NCBI GenBank assembly: GCA_035048495.1
Contig: CM068552.1
Location: 12,067,501 to 12,131,500 of the forward strand
Source of the DNA: Euptelea pleiosperma
Lineage: Eukaryota; Streptophyta; Magnoliopsida; Ranunculales; Eupteleaceae
Direction: 5' to 3'
Length of the DNA stretch: 64,000 nt
Shown one piece after another: positions 36,701-48,324 of the stretch (positions are counted from its first letter, which is position 1; each line of letters starts with the position of its first letter). The notes beneath the pieces are model-generated. The model made no database searches. It worked only from the letters and a program-made list of their open reading frames with translations, and was not told the origin of the DNA. The position numbers were made by a program, and so were the translations under genes.

Positions 36701-39534
36701 TGGAATAAAGGGCAGGCTGGCTCACCAGAGCAGCAGCATGGATGAATTCACCTTCTCCATGGACATCACCACCAGGAAGTGAAACAAGAGACCCGCGACG
36801 AGATCCAGGGACACCCTCCTGGTGCAAATAAATCCTCTTGAATCCTCCTCCTTTCTTTCCATCTTCACCTTCTCTCTCTGACCATTTCCATGCCAGCTGC
36901 CAACCACCACCAATACCCATACTACTGACTGGCTCCCCAGCATTTCCTTGCATGAGACTGCTGTGACGTCTCATGCTTAAAATGCTACCATGGGAAGCGG
37001 GAGGTGGGATCATGTCCTTTTCCATGCTCGTTGTCTGGCGTGAGAGCAATGGGCTCTGCAAATTGTCATCAGAATCACCCCCAGCAGCATCAGAGGTGTA
37101 ATCCTCACCATCCCTCTGGAGGCTCTCCTCATCCCACTGTTCAGCTCTATTATGATGCTCTGGCACACTGAACATGCTGCCAAAGTTAGGAAAAAGCATG
37201 CTTCGCATGCTTCCAGTCTCGGGGAGATTTTCGTGAACACTGCCAAAGAGGGTGACCAGCGGATCCACAAGAGACATACTCTGGTTCTCCATGCTTCCGT
37301 GGCGGGACACAAGACCAAGAGTACTCTGCCCAGTGACAGGTCTGGCAATCCAGGAGAGGCCCTCTTCAGGCCCATATAGCCTAATTTGATCCTTCTCAGC
37401 AGTTGGTTCTTGGTCGTCAGTGAGATCATTTGCTGGACCTATTATGTACTCTTCTATGGATGTTTCACCCCCTACTCCAAGACCTTCAACCAGCAAAGCC
37501 ATCTCACCTGTAGATCAAGGAGCTTCAGGAGCTAATCATCAAGATTTCATCGAACAAATGATGAATATGGCAGGAGTTAACAACACATTCACTTGTTTTT
37601 GGTCAGAAAAAGTTGACAGAATTTCTAATGCTTCCTGGAATATATCAACAAACCAGTAATAATTAAATAGAGCTAAAGAAAGGACAATCAATTAAAAATA
37701 AGTAGAGCAAATTTGATTAAGTTGTATTTAGTCACACATTATAAATTTCTATATTTTGGTGATCTAATATAGGATTCAGAATGTGGAACCCACATAAGGC
37801 TTTGATTATACTTACTACTGGTTTGTTTAGCATATCTACATTAATATGGAACCCACATAAGGCTTTGATTATACTTACTACTGGGTTGTTTAGCATATCT
37901 ACATGATGTTAAATTTCACCACTGAAACTATGATTAATGCGGTATTAAGGACTTCAAAGGTTCCTGGTAAAGGGAAACAATACGAAGCTTTGCTGCATAT
38001 AATGGTGACTTCTTAATTTTGCCAGATAAAGGCCCGCGAAGGGTAGGCAGGCTCATGATGGCGACGGTGAAGGTTTGGCAAGGATGGTGAAGGCTGATTA
38101 CAGATTTAAAGGATCGCGAAGTCAGAGAAATTTTCAACGGAGCGCGTAGACCATTTGTAATCTTGCGAAGACCGACGGAGTTGACGACGGTTCATCGAAG
38201 GCAAAACAATCTCTGCAAAGACGGGTTATTTTCATATTTGGGAGTTCTGATAAACTCTCTGAACCTCAGGGCTCTGGCTGCATCATCAAGACATAGCTAG
38301 AAAACCTAATAAGATAGCCGTGCTAGTATGCAGCTGAGACGAATAAGCCAGGGAAAGTTAAGACATATTAGCCTTACGAGAATAGGAATATCTATTCAGA
38401 TGTATACGAATAATTGACAAGTTCTTTATCTTTAAGGTCATATTGGGTCTAAAGGTACAAAATCCTAGTCATACAGGAGATTATGCATATTTATATCAGA
38501 TAATGCACACATATGATATAACATCTTAGTTGAAGTTCCAAGCAACCACGCAAAGAAACTAAGTTCCATGGCCCAACACAGGTAATAACTGATTATTTAC
38601 TCAGAAAAAGCACTGAAGAACGAACCTGAGACATCTTCCCTGCCACGCAATCGCTGCAAAACCTGTTTAGCCTCAAGCATCCGCCCTTTACTCACCAGCC
38701 ACCGTGGAGATTCGGGCAAGAAAAATACTGCTAATGCAAAATAAATAAGAGAGGGAACAGAAAGAACCCCAAGCATCAACCTCCAGCTTGGTGCATCCAT
38801 CAATGACATCCCAAAAACCATACAGTATGACAAAAACATTCCACCAGAACCAGTGAACTGCGGAAGGGTATTCAATGATCCCCTTATTTCTGATGGAGCT
38901 GTCTCAGATATATAAACAGGAACAAGGGTAACTGCCAGACCAATTCCAAACCCATCTAAAAGCCTTGCCAAGAGGAGGACATAAACATTGGGAGACCATA
39001 ACATTACCAGACCACTAATAAAATATAGAACTGATGAGATTATCAGCATTGGACGGCGACCAAGCCAATCTGATATGGGTCCAGAGCATGTTGTAATAAC
39101 TGTGGCTCCAATAAGTGACATGGCTACAATTAGCCCTTCTAGAGTTGGATCGCTTTCCAATTTGAATTCCTTCTTTATGTAAAGAACAGCTCCTGCAGAA
39201 AATCAGAAATTTTTTTTCAACAATAAGTTCTCATGTCTAGCATTAAATGATTCTTTTTTATTAAATCTTGATTAAAAGTAAGAACCATAAAGCAAAGGAA
39301 AAAAAACTGCCATGGACAAACCCAAGAAGCAAGCAACCTCAACTTTGATTTCTGAAAATGGGTTTTCTCAATCTATATTGCCCAAGATCACTTGGAAATC
39401 CAAAAACATTTTTGCAACAGAACAAACAACTAACATACATGGTATAACAAACTACCTGCAATTGTGGCATTATCCCATCCTTGCAAAAGGTTACCAATTG
39501 CAGCGGCAATAGCTACAAACACGGCTCCACTCAT
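33751..39534 (-). CDS. TST: Tonoplast sugar transporter (TST/TMT family), 5 coding exons
   Basis: Coding exons 39534-39456, 39192-38626, 37507-36555, 36144-35957 and 34189-33751 give 741 residues; all junctions are GT-AG and in phase. TST/TMT proteins are vacuolar-membrane H+/sugar antiporters loading glucose or sucrose into the vacuole. Seen: major-facilitator fold of two six-helix halves, SDWLGRRP at 67-74, VPVYISETAPSEIRG near 117-131, PESPRWL at 186-192, then the hallmark long hydrophilic loop (about 195-510) with EDVSGEMALLVEGLGVGGETSIEEY, RLYGPEEGLSWIARP, SRQTTSMEKD, GFKRIYLHQEG and HPSE; after it QILQQFSGINGVLYYTPQIL, FGPIPNILCSEIFPTRVRG and VPETKG. Length and exon plan match the family (about 730-745). 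Ser-rich loop patches are known phosphorylation targets in Arabidopsis relatives. TST1 versus TST2 was not resolved. Confidence 0.95.
34851..35183. mobile_element. hAT-like MITE in TST intron 4
   Basis: Ends CAGTGTTTAAAAAGG and CCTTTTTAAACACG are inverted repeats, flanked by 8-bp duplications TCATAGAT/TTATAGAT (7 of 8). The interior has inverted copies of AAGGTGCAC/GCACCT-type words. TSD length and CA-type ends fit the hAT superfamily. It has no coding capacity. Confidence 0.75.
37785..37910 (-). repeat. 63-bp tandem duplication in TST intron 2
   Basis: Two near-identical 63-bp units (37785-37847 and 37848-37910), each running from GGAACCCACATAAGG to GCATATCTACAT, differ at about one position inside. 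They lie in the intron between coding exons 2 and 3, away from the splice sites. Confidence 0.9.
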
Positions 39535-39575
39535 CTCTCCTGAAATTAATTACACCCGTAATTGCTAATGGGCTC

Positions 39576-41235
39576 CTGCAAAGAAAAATCCCGATCAGAG
39601 GTCAATAGTACTCTTTACCCATCCACAAAGTACTAACTGAAGCATCCATCCATTAATTTCCATCATTGAATAAAAATCCAATCACAGTGTTGAAACTACC
39701 CGCTTGCTGGTTCAAAGCCGACAAAGAAGGAGAAGAAAATTATTCAGAAGGAAAAAGGAAGAAACAAAATAATCATCAAAACCAGGGAGATGATGACAGA
39801 TACTCTAAAAACACAAATCTAGGGTTTGCAAGCTACCCAAAACCCTATCTGAAACGGGATCAGGAACCTTTTGAGTCTCAGAGAAGTCTGGCAAGGGCAT
39901 CAGGCAAGCAGAATTCGGATACCAGACCCGGAAAAATCCACTACCAAGGCTAAAGAAACTAAAACCAGATCAAAAGAATAGGGACGATGCCTCGATGCAC
40001 ACATATATCGATACCGCAAGCTGGCTCTTTGACGGGATCTTCATGTCCGGACAAAATTTCAATTGAAAAAGAATCGTAATTCAGGAAGATAAGTATACAA
40101 AAATCTGAAAGAACAGAAGGAGCTTTTCCTAAAACCCCTCACTCTGCGACACCTAACCTCTTTTCCTTCGCTCACGTCAGCTTCCTCTGATCCTCGCTTC
40201 AGTCACGGATTGCAGTTATAGTTCATCCACAAAGCTTGATGAACTTGGTTGAGTGCATCAAAAGATACCTCGGATTCAGAGGTATCAATAGTATCTTGGT
40301 TTCCTGCTCAAAACCGACTAAAGATCTCAACTTTCAGTGATTTTTCTACTCGAAAGTCGAAACTGTCAAAGATTACTTTAGAATCTTCCAATTATCGCCT
40401 GGAATACCCAAAAATTGCGAAAAGTTTCTAATTTTTCCACTCGAGACTGATTTAAAATCCATAAAGATCTCCCATTCTTTGCTCAAAACGGCAAATCATT
40501 GATCGATATATTGTTTCCTTTTCTGGAATGAGAACGAAATCTCGAATGTTCGCTGGTCCGAATGGCAAAACTTGCCGAACTCAAATTCCTCACTCGAAAA
40601 CTATCACAAAACTTAAGAAAGATTCTACAGTGTTCTCACCTTCGGCTTCGAAGCGGTCCAATCCTGTCGATAGAAACGCAGAAATCTGTTGGCTTTTTGT
40701 TTTTTGGTGGATAAAAATCTCTGGGTTTTATGCTAGTCGAAGCTGTTAATCCTCTCTACTCCCTCCCAAATCATCCGATTTCTACCGTTCGTAATCGACA
40801 AAACCTCTCGCTTTCTACTCGCAAACGCCAAAGACCGGTAAACTCTCCGCTTTTCGAATTCGAAAACTCCAATATTTCTCGATTATTCGAGTTTCTATCC
40901 AGTAAAAGAGAAATCTGTTTATCATCCACTCGAAATCTGCAAAACCTCAGATTTCAAAACCAGAAATCCTTATATCAATGGAATATTCCCAAAACTAGTA
41001 AAAAAAAAATTCGGTTTGTTCTGAATCGAAACTTTTACGGATTTGAAAAATGGCAGAGAAAACAGTGACTGTAAAGGTTGGAGTCTTTCTACATTTTGAG
41101 ATCTCACAAACCCTAAATTTTTTAATCTCTCTGCGAGTGAATCTACCTGGCAAAAGCCAGAGAGAGAGGAACAGATCGTCTCGTCTTACCAGTTCCAATC
41201 GAAGACCATAATCTACGGAGGAGGAACGTCCGAAC
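39576..41235 (-). promoter_or_regulatory. Probable non-coding first exon and 5'UTR intron of the TST gene
   Basis: A good acceptor TTTGCAG|GAGCCC (exon from 39575) lies 41 nt before the ATG, and a donor AACTG|GTAAGA (41190|41189) lies about 45 nt after the expected start site of the TATA box at 41262-41268. This gives a leader exon near 41235-41190 and a 1.6-kb leader intron. The intron is rich on the - strand in CGATTT/GATCTG-like words of the type linked with intron-mediated enhancement. Leader introns occur in other TST genes. No cDNA evidence. Confidence 0.6.
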
Positions 41236-41261
41236 GTGCTTCCCAGATCTGTTCTCCCATT

Positions 41262-41268
41262 TTATATG
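41262..41268 (-). promoter_or_regulatory. TATA box of the TST gene
   Basis: On the - strand CCATATAAAATGG, about 30 bp ahead of the inferred leader exon and 73 bp before the leader donor site. Confidence 0.6.
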
Positions 41269-41512
41269 GTCGAAATAAACGTGAGAGGAGCTGTGTTGCT
41301 GTCGTCCTTAACCAGACGTTTTCCCAAGATCTAGACCGTTGGATGGTCCTCGGATTCATCCCTTACGAATCGCAAGAACCCCCAAACTGTTTAGACTGGG
41401 GAAGTACGTACGTTCTCCTCAAGAACGACTTTGCAGCATATTCGTTTTCAGATAGAGACGGGGTTAAAGTACAAAAAAAAAAATAAAATTAAAAGGGAAA
41501 AATAATGAATAT

Positions 41513-41910
41513 GGGTCGGGCTCCAGTTACCGCCCCAAAATGACATGCTCCGATTACAGGACACAATATGAGCCACGTGTCATACTATTATAGGACTCTG
41601 ACTGTATGGATGTTTGAACAATCTCTAGGTGGACCTACAAACTAAAAATTAACCTGATTAGTGATTTATAGGCGTTAGATCTTTGTACCTCAAATACTGC
41701 TCAAATTCCCACAGTTGCGATTAACCCATGAAAATAAGTCCAATTCAACGCCTATAAATCACTAATCAGGATGATTGTTGGTTTGTAGGTCCAACTACGG
41801 ATTTGACAAACATCCATACGGTCAGGATCCTCTAAGAGTGTACCACGTGTCTCATATTGTGTCCTGTAACCTGAGCCTGTCATTTTAGGGCGGTAACTGG
41901 AGCCTGAGCC
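41513..41910. mobile_element. Family A foldback (Mutator-type) with GGGTCGGGCTCC ends
   Basis: 398 bp between perfect 9-bp duplications AATGAATAT (41504-41512, 41911-41919). Arms run from GGGTCGGGCTCCAGTTACCG inward through GGACACAATATGAG and CTGATTAGTGATTT. It lies about 250 bp upstream of the TST TATA box. Confidence 0.9.
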
Positions 41911-42025
41911 AATGAATATTATTATTTTCCAGTAAAATTTACTTTTTCCAGCATAATAATGTGTTTTCACTAGTAAATCAGTTGATGAAAAAGAGCCCTT
42001 CAACTCTGCATCAAAATTTGATGGA

Positions 42026-42576
42026 GAAGTCCCTCAAATTGCCACGTGTCACATTCTTTTGGACCCGCTGAATGCATGGCCCACTTATACACAACACAAT
42101 CAGCATGGTTAGTGATATCAAGCTACTCAATTTGGAGTAAAACTTCGGTAAGAAGATGTTGCGACCGAACAATACGAGCAATGTGGCACCGACGTGCAAA
42201 CCAAAAAAACAGCTTGATTAGTGATTTCTAAGCGTTGGATTGAAGTTATTTTCATAGGTTGATTTTAACCGTAGTAATTTGAGCATTATTGAGTGTTATT
42301 TGGGTGCAAAGCTCTGAAGTTTGTAAATCACTAATCAGGCTGATTTTTTGGTTTGCAGGTCCACCAAGGGACTGGCCAAACATACATACGGTCAGCGCCC
42401 TCTAATAGTGTGCCATGAGTTGGTTCCCAGCACACGATGAAAAAGTACTCAAACCTATGGATAGAAATCACTAATCATACTGATTTTCGGTGTATAGGTC
42501 AACTATGGTGTTAGCCAAATATTCATGAGGTCAGTGGGCCCAAAAGAGTGTGTCACATATCAATTTGAAGGACTTC
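42026..42576. mobile_element. Family A-prime foldback split by a family A copy
   Basis: Outer arms GAAGTCCCTCAAATTGCC and CAATTTGAAGGACTTC. The inserted family A copy spans about 42133-42443 (from TAAAACTTCGG to CCAGCACAC). Confidence 0.65.
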
Positions 42577-42796
42577 GGTGGGAAAGCAGAAAGAAAAGAC
42601 ATTACTGAAATAAATAAATTGTATGATTAAAGAAAGCGAATTATTCCTTGGGTGCAAATGATTACTAAATGAAAATAGTTATAAATTTTCTTAAAAAGTT
42701 AGCATCTAAGAACCTCGCATTTAAGATTCTTTCTTAAAAAGTTATTAGGGTTTTTCTTCGTCATAGAACTGACTACCACCAGAATGATCATTGCGG

Positions 42797-43165
42797 AAAA
42801 AATTTAGATGCAGAGGACTTTGGATGCAGTCGATGCATAGGGCTCTTGTGACCCTGCGTAGCTCAATTATTTGGACCCACTAATCGCATCAATGTTTAGC
42901 CCACCCCTTGTGGAACTTGATTGATAATTTCTTGCCGTGGGATTAAATATCCAAAAAACATGCTTGAATTCAACAGCTGGAATCGATCAGACACCAGGTA
43001 GTAAACAACCATGCAGCTAGATACATAGGACTTTGGATGTAGTCAATGCAAAGGGCTCTTCTTCTTTCAATTATCAGAAAATTTTTAGATACATAAGACT
43101 TTGGATGTAGTCGATGCAAAGGGTTCTCGTGGCCCTACAAAGCTCATTATTTGGGCCCTCTACAT
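42797..43165. repeat. Family M repeat, three partial units
   Basis: The module TTTAGATGCAGAGGACTTTG / AGTCGATGCA / GGGCTCT occurs three times (near 42800, 43020, 43083). Confidence 0.55.
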
Positions 43166-43829
43166 CCAAAGAAAAATAACCCAAATGGGGTTTAAACATA
43201 TTTCTCGTTGTTGGGTTTTCAAATTACTTGCCGGAGTAGTGGTCGGCTGGCCCTGAGACTATGGTAGGTTGGTCACCGGTGATGGGTGGCCAACCTATCA
43301 TAATCTCATATATAGTCAGCCAACCAATACAGCCTTTTGATTTAAAGTTAGAATTTGGGCAAAAAACATATGTTCTTGTGATCTAAGGTTGAAGAAAAAA
43401 ATATTTTCGTCCTTTTAAAAAAAATTGTTAGTCAATTTAAGTCAATGACAGTCAACAACAGCAGACTAAGTGATGGGGTAAGTCAACTTTTTTCAAATTA
43501 TGAGGTCCATCAAATTTCAAAGATAACATGGGGTTATGTAAAAAAAAGTTTCCCCTTTTTAAGGGAGGGAGATGCTTTTGTGGCGCCTAGCCATATAAAA
43601 AAATAAAAAGTAACCCGACATAAAAAGAAATGCAAGTCACCTTATAAAACTTATGGATAATGACATGGACAGCGACCTCGCTGGAGATGATTGTAATGCT
43701 ACCCTCTCTTTATCTTAGGCAGAAAGTGATCAATAAGTTCCTAGCAGAAATTATATGTACCTACCTTGATAAAGAGAGACAATTTTCCGAAGTAAAACTT
43801 GGCTTTAAGGCGATGGTCACTGACCGCCA
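43166..43829. other. Intergenic DNA
   Basis: No gene recognised; a 109-codon open frame from 43660 runs into the family M repeat and matches nothing I know. Confidence 0.35.
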
Positions 43830-44222
43830 ACCAGGGCCATTTCGATGCAGAAGACTCGTGAATCCCCTTTGCAATCCATGCAGAGGACTCTCGCACCCCT
43901 ACATAGAACATTTTTTGGGGTCTAATGACTGCTTGGTTGTTCAGCCCATCTATTGGTGGATAAACACACTAAAAAATCAGCTTGATTGATATTTTTTAGT
44001 CATCGGGTATACTGCCTAACAATTTTGCTTGAATCCAATGGTTAGAATCCATCTTAAAAAATACTAAAATCTATGGCTAGAGAGAACCAATCAGGTTAAA
44101 TTTTTGGTTTGTACATCCAACAGGAGACGGTCTAAGCATCCATGTGGTTAGTGGGCAAGGGGCTTCTCTCGCCTGGGGCCTAAGACTACCGCCTTAATGG
44201 CCTTATGGTAGAGACGGCCTTG
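43830..44222. repeat. Family M repeat, copy 3
   Basis: Co-linear with 3605-4095 (CACACTAAAAAATCA, CTAAAATCTATGGC, GGCCTTATGGTAGAG). Confidence 0.55.
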
Positions 44223-44225
44223 CCT

Positions 44226-44540
44226 CCAACAATGAGCCAAGGGACACATTTTTAGAGGACGCTGACCATATGGATGTTTGGCCAATCTTTAGTTGGACCT
44301 ACAAACCAAAAATCAACTTGATTAGTGATTTTTAAGCATTGGATTGGAGTCATTTTTATGGGTTGATTTTAACCTTGGAAATTTGAGCATTATTGATCAA
44401 TTTATATGAGGTACGAGATGGAAAGGTGTGAAATCATTAATCACGCTGATTGTTGGTTTGTAGGTCCACCTAGGGATTGGCCAAACATCCATACAGTCGG
44501 CATCCTCTAAAAATGTGCCACGTGTCTAATATTGTGGGTG
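44226..44540. mobile_element. Family A foldback
   Basis: Arms CAATGAGCC...GGACGCTGACCATATGG and the mirrored GTCGGCATCC...CTAATATTGTGGG. Outermost ends worn. Confidence 0.7.
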
Positions 44541-44689
44541 CTGACGGCTTATCTCACAATCACTCGTCAGCCAAGTTTTACTCCAATTTCCGAAACTAAT
44601 TTTATTGCATATATAGTTCAATCCAAGTTCACACTTTTGAGAAGGCAGTTACTTTCACAGGGGGTGGGAATTTGAGTTTCACTGAGGAG

Positions 44690-45045
44690 GAGCATATTTC
44701 TCTGCGGAACTGTGGGGCCCATAAAACTAAGCCACCTGACACTCTTTCGGGTCCACTGACTCATGAATGATTGGTCCACCACTTGATGGACCTGCAGACC
44801 AACAATCAGCCTGATTGGTAATCTCTAGCCTTTGGATTTGAATGTTTTTATGGGGTGATTGATAGCCGTTGGATTTGAACATTCTTTTGGATGCTGAAAC
44901 TGAATGGCTAAAAATCGCCAATCAAGCTGATTTTTTGTGTGTAGATCCATCAAGTGTTGGGCCAATCATTCATTGGCGGTGGACCCAAAAGAGTGTGCCA
45001 GGTAGCATGTTTTTATGCGCTGTATAGGTCCACAAGGAAAATGCT
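44690..45045. mobile_element. Family A-prime foldback
   Basis: Arms GCGGAACTGTGGGGCCCAT and ATGCGCTGTATAGGTCCAC; core CTGATTGGTAATCTCTAGCC and its mirror. Closest relative 60690-61010. Confidence 0.65.
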
Positions 45046-45136
45046 CCAGAAACAAAATTTCCATGAATGTTTGGCGCACTTCTAGGTGGCCCCACGTGCA
45101 CACAAAAAATCAGTCTGATCCCTTCGATTGTCTAAA

Positions 45137-45405
45137 CCAAGGTTTTTTAACGGTATAACGGACTGGGGGTGTTACCGTTAAAACGGATTGTAACGCACAG
45201 AGGCAAAAATGAAAAAAAAAAAAACAGAAAAATAGAATTTAACGGATTTTAACGGAAAAACAGAAAAAATGGCATTGAAATTCAAATTTCGAAATTTCAA
45301 AAACGGAATTTAATGGAAAAATAACGGATTTTAACAGCCTCTTCCACAAAAGTTTCCAAAATTTAACGGCTGTTAAAACGATTTTAACGGCTGTTTAAAT
45401 GATTT
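45137..45405. mobile_element. Family C MITE, right end missing
   Basis: Starts CCAAGGTTTTTTAACGG and continues through GGACTGGGGGTGTTACCG; the terminus expected as AAAACCATG is absent. Confidence 0.65.
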
Positions 45406-46490
45406 TGTGTAATGTGAAGGACGTGACTTCGAACCTCTTAATAACGGTTTCTGTGTTTATTATAGGAATTATTAAAGACAAGACAGATAGCTCGTAGGGG
45501 GAGGGCTAGAACAGATTGGTAATTTGGATTTTATTATCCATACTTATAAGTCTTACAAGTTGCAATCAATTAATACAAGAATGACATGTGGCAGTCCATG
45601 TCATCATAAAGAAATTACAACTACTTGTCCTATGTGGCACATGATACACGAGACAAGTATGAATAAGAAGTTAATACAACTACATACCGCTGAGATGGCA
45701 TTCTCTTTCATTCGTGTCAAATGAGGTCATTGTCACTACATTTGTTGACGTGTCAAGTTCTATAATTAACAACTTAGGTGTGGAAGGTTTCTTGTACAAA
45801 TCACACCCCCACCCAAGTTTCTGCGTGGGTTAACGTCCAACTTGCTTCAATTCGCTAAAAAACTTAATTTTGGTAAGCACGTCCATTAATTGTATTCAAA
45901 TACGACAGCACCACCTTTAATCTACGTGGCACAATACAAACACACGATGAGAATTGTCAAATTTATTATAATCATATTCTTCTAACTTTCGACCATCTAC
46001 TATAAGACGGGTGTAGAAGAAGGGAGAAAGATATCATAGCCAATGTATTATCCTAATCTTCTACCATGCTTATTCCGTCTTAGCTTCTCATCTTTATCTT
46101 ATTTCGTTATGGTCTTTTCAACTATTCAGTCTGTAAAACCTTGGATTCGGATGTCATGAATTCCTTTTTAACATTAATTTTAGGTTGTTTTGTATTTTAG
46201 AGTAATTATCATCAATAAAGAAAATCGATTATTTTCACCAAGTAAAAGGATGATGAACCTTGGTTGTAGATATACGGTCGTATTAGTAAGGATGATTTCC
46301 TCACTATAGAATCCTTATAAAACATCAGCTTGGTCATCCCAGTGTTTTGCTTACGAAAAGTGGACTACAAGTTGAAAAATTCTAGACTGTCCATTTTTAT
46401 CATTAACTTTAAATCCATATTTGATGGGTTAGAAGTATAAAAAAAATAAATATAAAATATATATATATTTTAAAGATATATCTTCATTAA
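45406..46490. other. Intergenic DNA
   Basis: No gene, no structured repeat recognised. Confidence 0.35.
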
Positions 46491-46739
46491 GACCCTACTT
46501 AGTTAGTTGTACTAGGATATTTGTTTGCACTCCAGTGCAAATGCGGTAAGTTGCATTGTAGTCACTTATCACGGTTTTTAGGCTGCATATGCTTGCATCC
46601 ATTTTCTTAATGAGTTTGCAAGGACTTGTCAACCACTTCCATGACAACTGGTTTGCATGCCCCCAACTAATCACGTGTAATCCCAAAATCGTGGCAAGTT
46701 GGTGCATTGCATCCGATTTGCTTTGAACCAAGCTGGGCC
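46491..46739. mobile_element. Family I Tourist-like MITE, copy 1
   Basis: Ends GACCCTACTTAG and CAAGCTGGGCC flanked by TAA (46488-46490, 46740-46742). Homologous to 51414-51668; shared open-frame peptides are a by-product of shared DNA. Confidence 0.65.
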
Positions 46740-47021
46740 TAAAAATCCGCTATTTACTCATTTCCATAATAGCCCCACGAAAACGGAACATTTATGGGTG
46801 ACAATAACATAACTTCCTCTATTTATGATGATGACAAAACTTGACGTTGATGCTTATATTGTACAAACCTATAAACTTGTCCACAAGTGGAATTATATAA
46901 GAAACTTTTGTCATTATTACAAAAATAGAAAGTTAGGCCCATGGCCACGCATCAACTATGACATGCTATATGTAAAACCGCTCGCAAAGATTTAAGCCAT
47001 AGTTTCCTTTGTAGGCTCAGG

Positions 47022-47378
47022 CAAGGTTTAAAGGAGGCCGTTTTAACGGTTAAACGGACTGGGGGGTATTACCGTTTAAACGGATTGAAACGGCCAGGGG
47101 CAAAAATGGAAACGGGAAAAATGAAATTAAACAGATTTTAACGGAAAAAATGGCGCTGAAATTCAAATTTTGAAATTTGAAAATTAAAAAAAAAATAGAA
47201 TTTAACGGATTTAACTGCCATTTTTTCACAAAATTTTTCAAAATTAAACGGCTGTTTAAACGATTTTAATGGCTGTTAAAACAAAAAAAACAGCCGTTTT
47301 TTTCAAAACCGATAAAGCTTGTTTTAACGGAAACGGGCTTGGGGCGTTACCGTTTAAACGGCCGTTTTTAAAACCATG
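47022..47378. mobile_element. Family C (hAT-like) MITE with perfect 8-bp duplication
   Basis: Ends CAAGGTTTAAAGGAGGCC and GGCCGTTTTTAAAACCATG; duplications GGCTCAGG at 47014-47021 and 47379-47386, both being the terminus of the family B host element. Interior of AACGGCCGTT-type words. Confidence 0.92.
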
Positions 47379-47534
47379 GGCTCAGGCTCTAAGGACTTCC
47401 TTTTTCTGACCTCTCTTGTGTTCGTGTGCTCAGCCGTGGAATTCAAGAATTCAACTGTGGTTGTCAGCATACCAAAAAGTGATGCCAGCTTGGCGCTGAC
47501 AACCATAGTTGGATTCTTGAAATCGACGGCCAAG

Positions 47535-47714
47535 GAGTAAAACTTCTATCACATGAAATTGTAAATCACACAATCACAAGCCAATAATTTCTCGGCACAT
47601 ACAGAAGTGCTTTTGCAACGTACCCATGTGCTTTTACTTTTAGGTGTACGTGACGAGAACTCATTGGCTGTGTTTGTGTGCTTTGCAATCCGATTGTGAC
47701 AGAAGTTTTACTCC
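47535..47714. mobile_element. Family E foldback (Mutator-type) inserted in a family B element
   Basis: 180 bp; ends GAGTAAAACTTCTATCACA and TGTGACAGAAGTTTTACTC; duplications ACGGCCAAG/ACGGCCGAG (47526-47534, 47715-47723). Its ends are those of family A copies at 56298 and 57834, but the interior (CAAGCCAAT...ATTGGCTG) is unrelated to A. Confidence 0.85.
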
Positions 47715-47787
47715 ACGGCCGAGCACATGAACCCAAGAGGTGTCAGAAAAAAGGGGTCCCTTGAGCCCGACCCTCCTTTGTATTAGA

Positions 47788-47958
47788 CTAGTGGGTGCCC
47801 CGTGCCATCGGCACTCCTCGACAAAGAATTTGCCAGTATCAGGTAAGTGGTAGAGATCCACCATCTATTTGGGGGAGGATTAGATCTCGTCCTTCTTTGT
47901 TGATGCTTATAAGATGAGGTATAAGTAGGGAGACAACTAATGTGTTTTGTTATATAGA
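47788..47958 (-). mobile_element. Mini-Helitron-like element, copy 2
   Basis: On the - strand: TCTATATAACAAAACACA start, hairpin GTGCC-GAT-GGCAC, end CACCCACTAG followed by T. 171 bp. A further partial unit follows at 47959-48020. Confidence 0.7.
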
Positions 47959-48032
47959 ATAGTAAATGGCCCGTGCCCACGGCACTCGATCTCTGACAAA
48001 AGCGTTTACAAAAATTGGGTGCCTTCGGCACT

Positions 48033-48178
48033 CAAACGGTATAACGGACTGACGCGTTACCATTTTTCCCATTATAACGGCTATTATAACGGATTGTAAC
48101 GCATAGAGGGGGAAATGGAAAAATAACATAAATAAAAAAAATAACGGTGTTGAAATTCAAATTTTGAATAAATTGAGG
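48033..48178. mobile_element. Family C fragment
   Basis: AACGGTATAACGGACTGACG...AACGGATTGTAACGC and GAAATTCAAATTTTGAA; both ends lost. Confidence 0.55.
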
Positions 48179-48324
48179 TAAATGAGGCGGATTGAGTGGC
48201 TGAAATCTAACCGTCCACATTAGATCGATGGATTTGATCTCAACCAATCTTTATCTAACCGTCCACATTAGATGGATGGATAAGATAAGAGAATACAACT
48301 GAGTTGTCTTATTATATGCGTGTG

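Larger units (their letters stand above)
47014..47773. mobile_element. Family B foldback (Mutator-type) broken by two later insertions
   Basis: Perfect 9-bp duplications TCCTTTGTA at 47005-47013 and 47774-47782. Its own parts are 47014-47021, 47387-47534 and 47715-47773: GGCTCAGG, then GCTGACAACCATAGTTGG core, then GGGGTCCCTTGAGCCCGACCC. Interrupted by a family C element (47022-47378) and a family E element (47535-47714). Removing both restores an element of about 210 bp, the size of the intact copy at 16630-16845. Confidence 0.9.

Noticed and set aside
43660..43989. 109-codon open frame
   Set aside because: Crosses the border into a family M repeat and has no recognisable domain or good context.
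45415..45445. tRNA B-box-like GGTTCGAAG on the - strand
   Set aside because: No A box at the right distance and no cloverleaf could be drawn.
46495..46731. Open frame sharing peptide words with one at 51312-51605 (- strand)
   Set aside because: Both lie in copies of the same MITE (family I); the similarity is at DNA level with frame-breaking differences.
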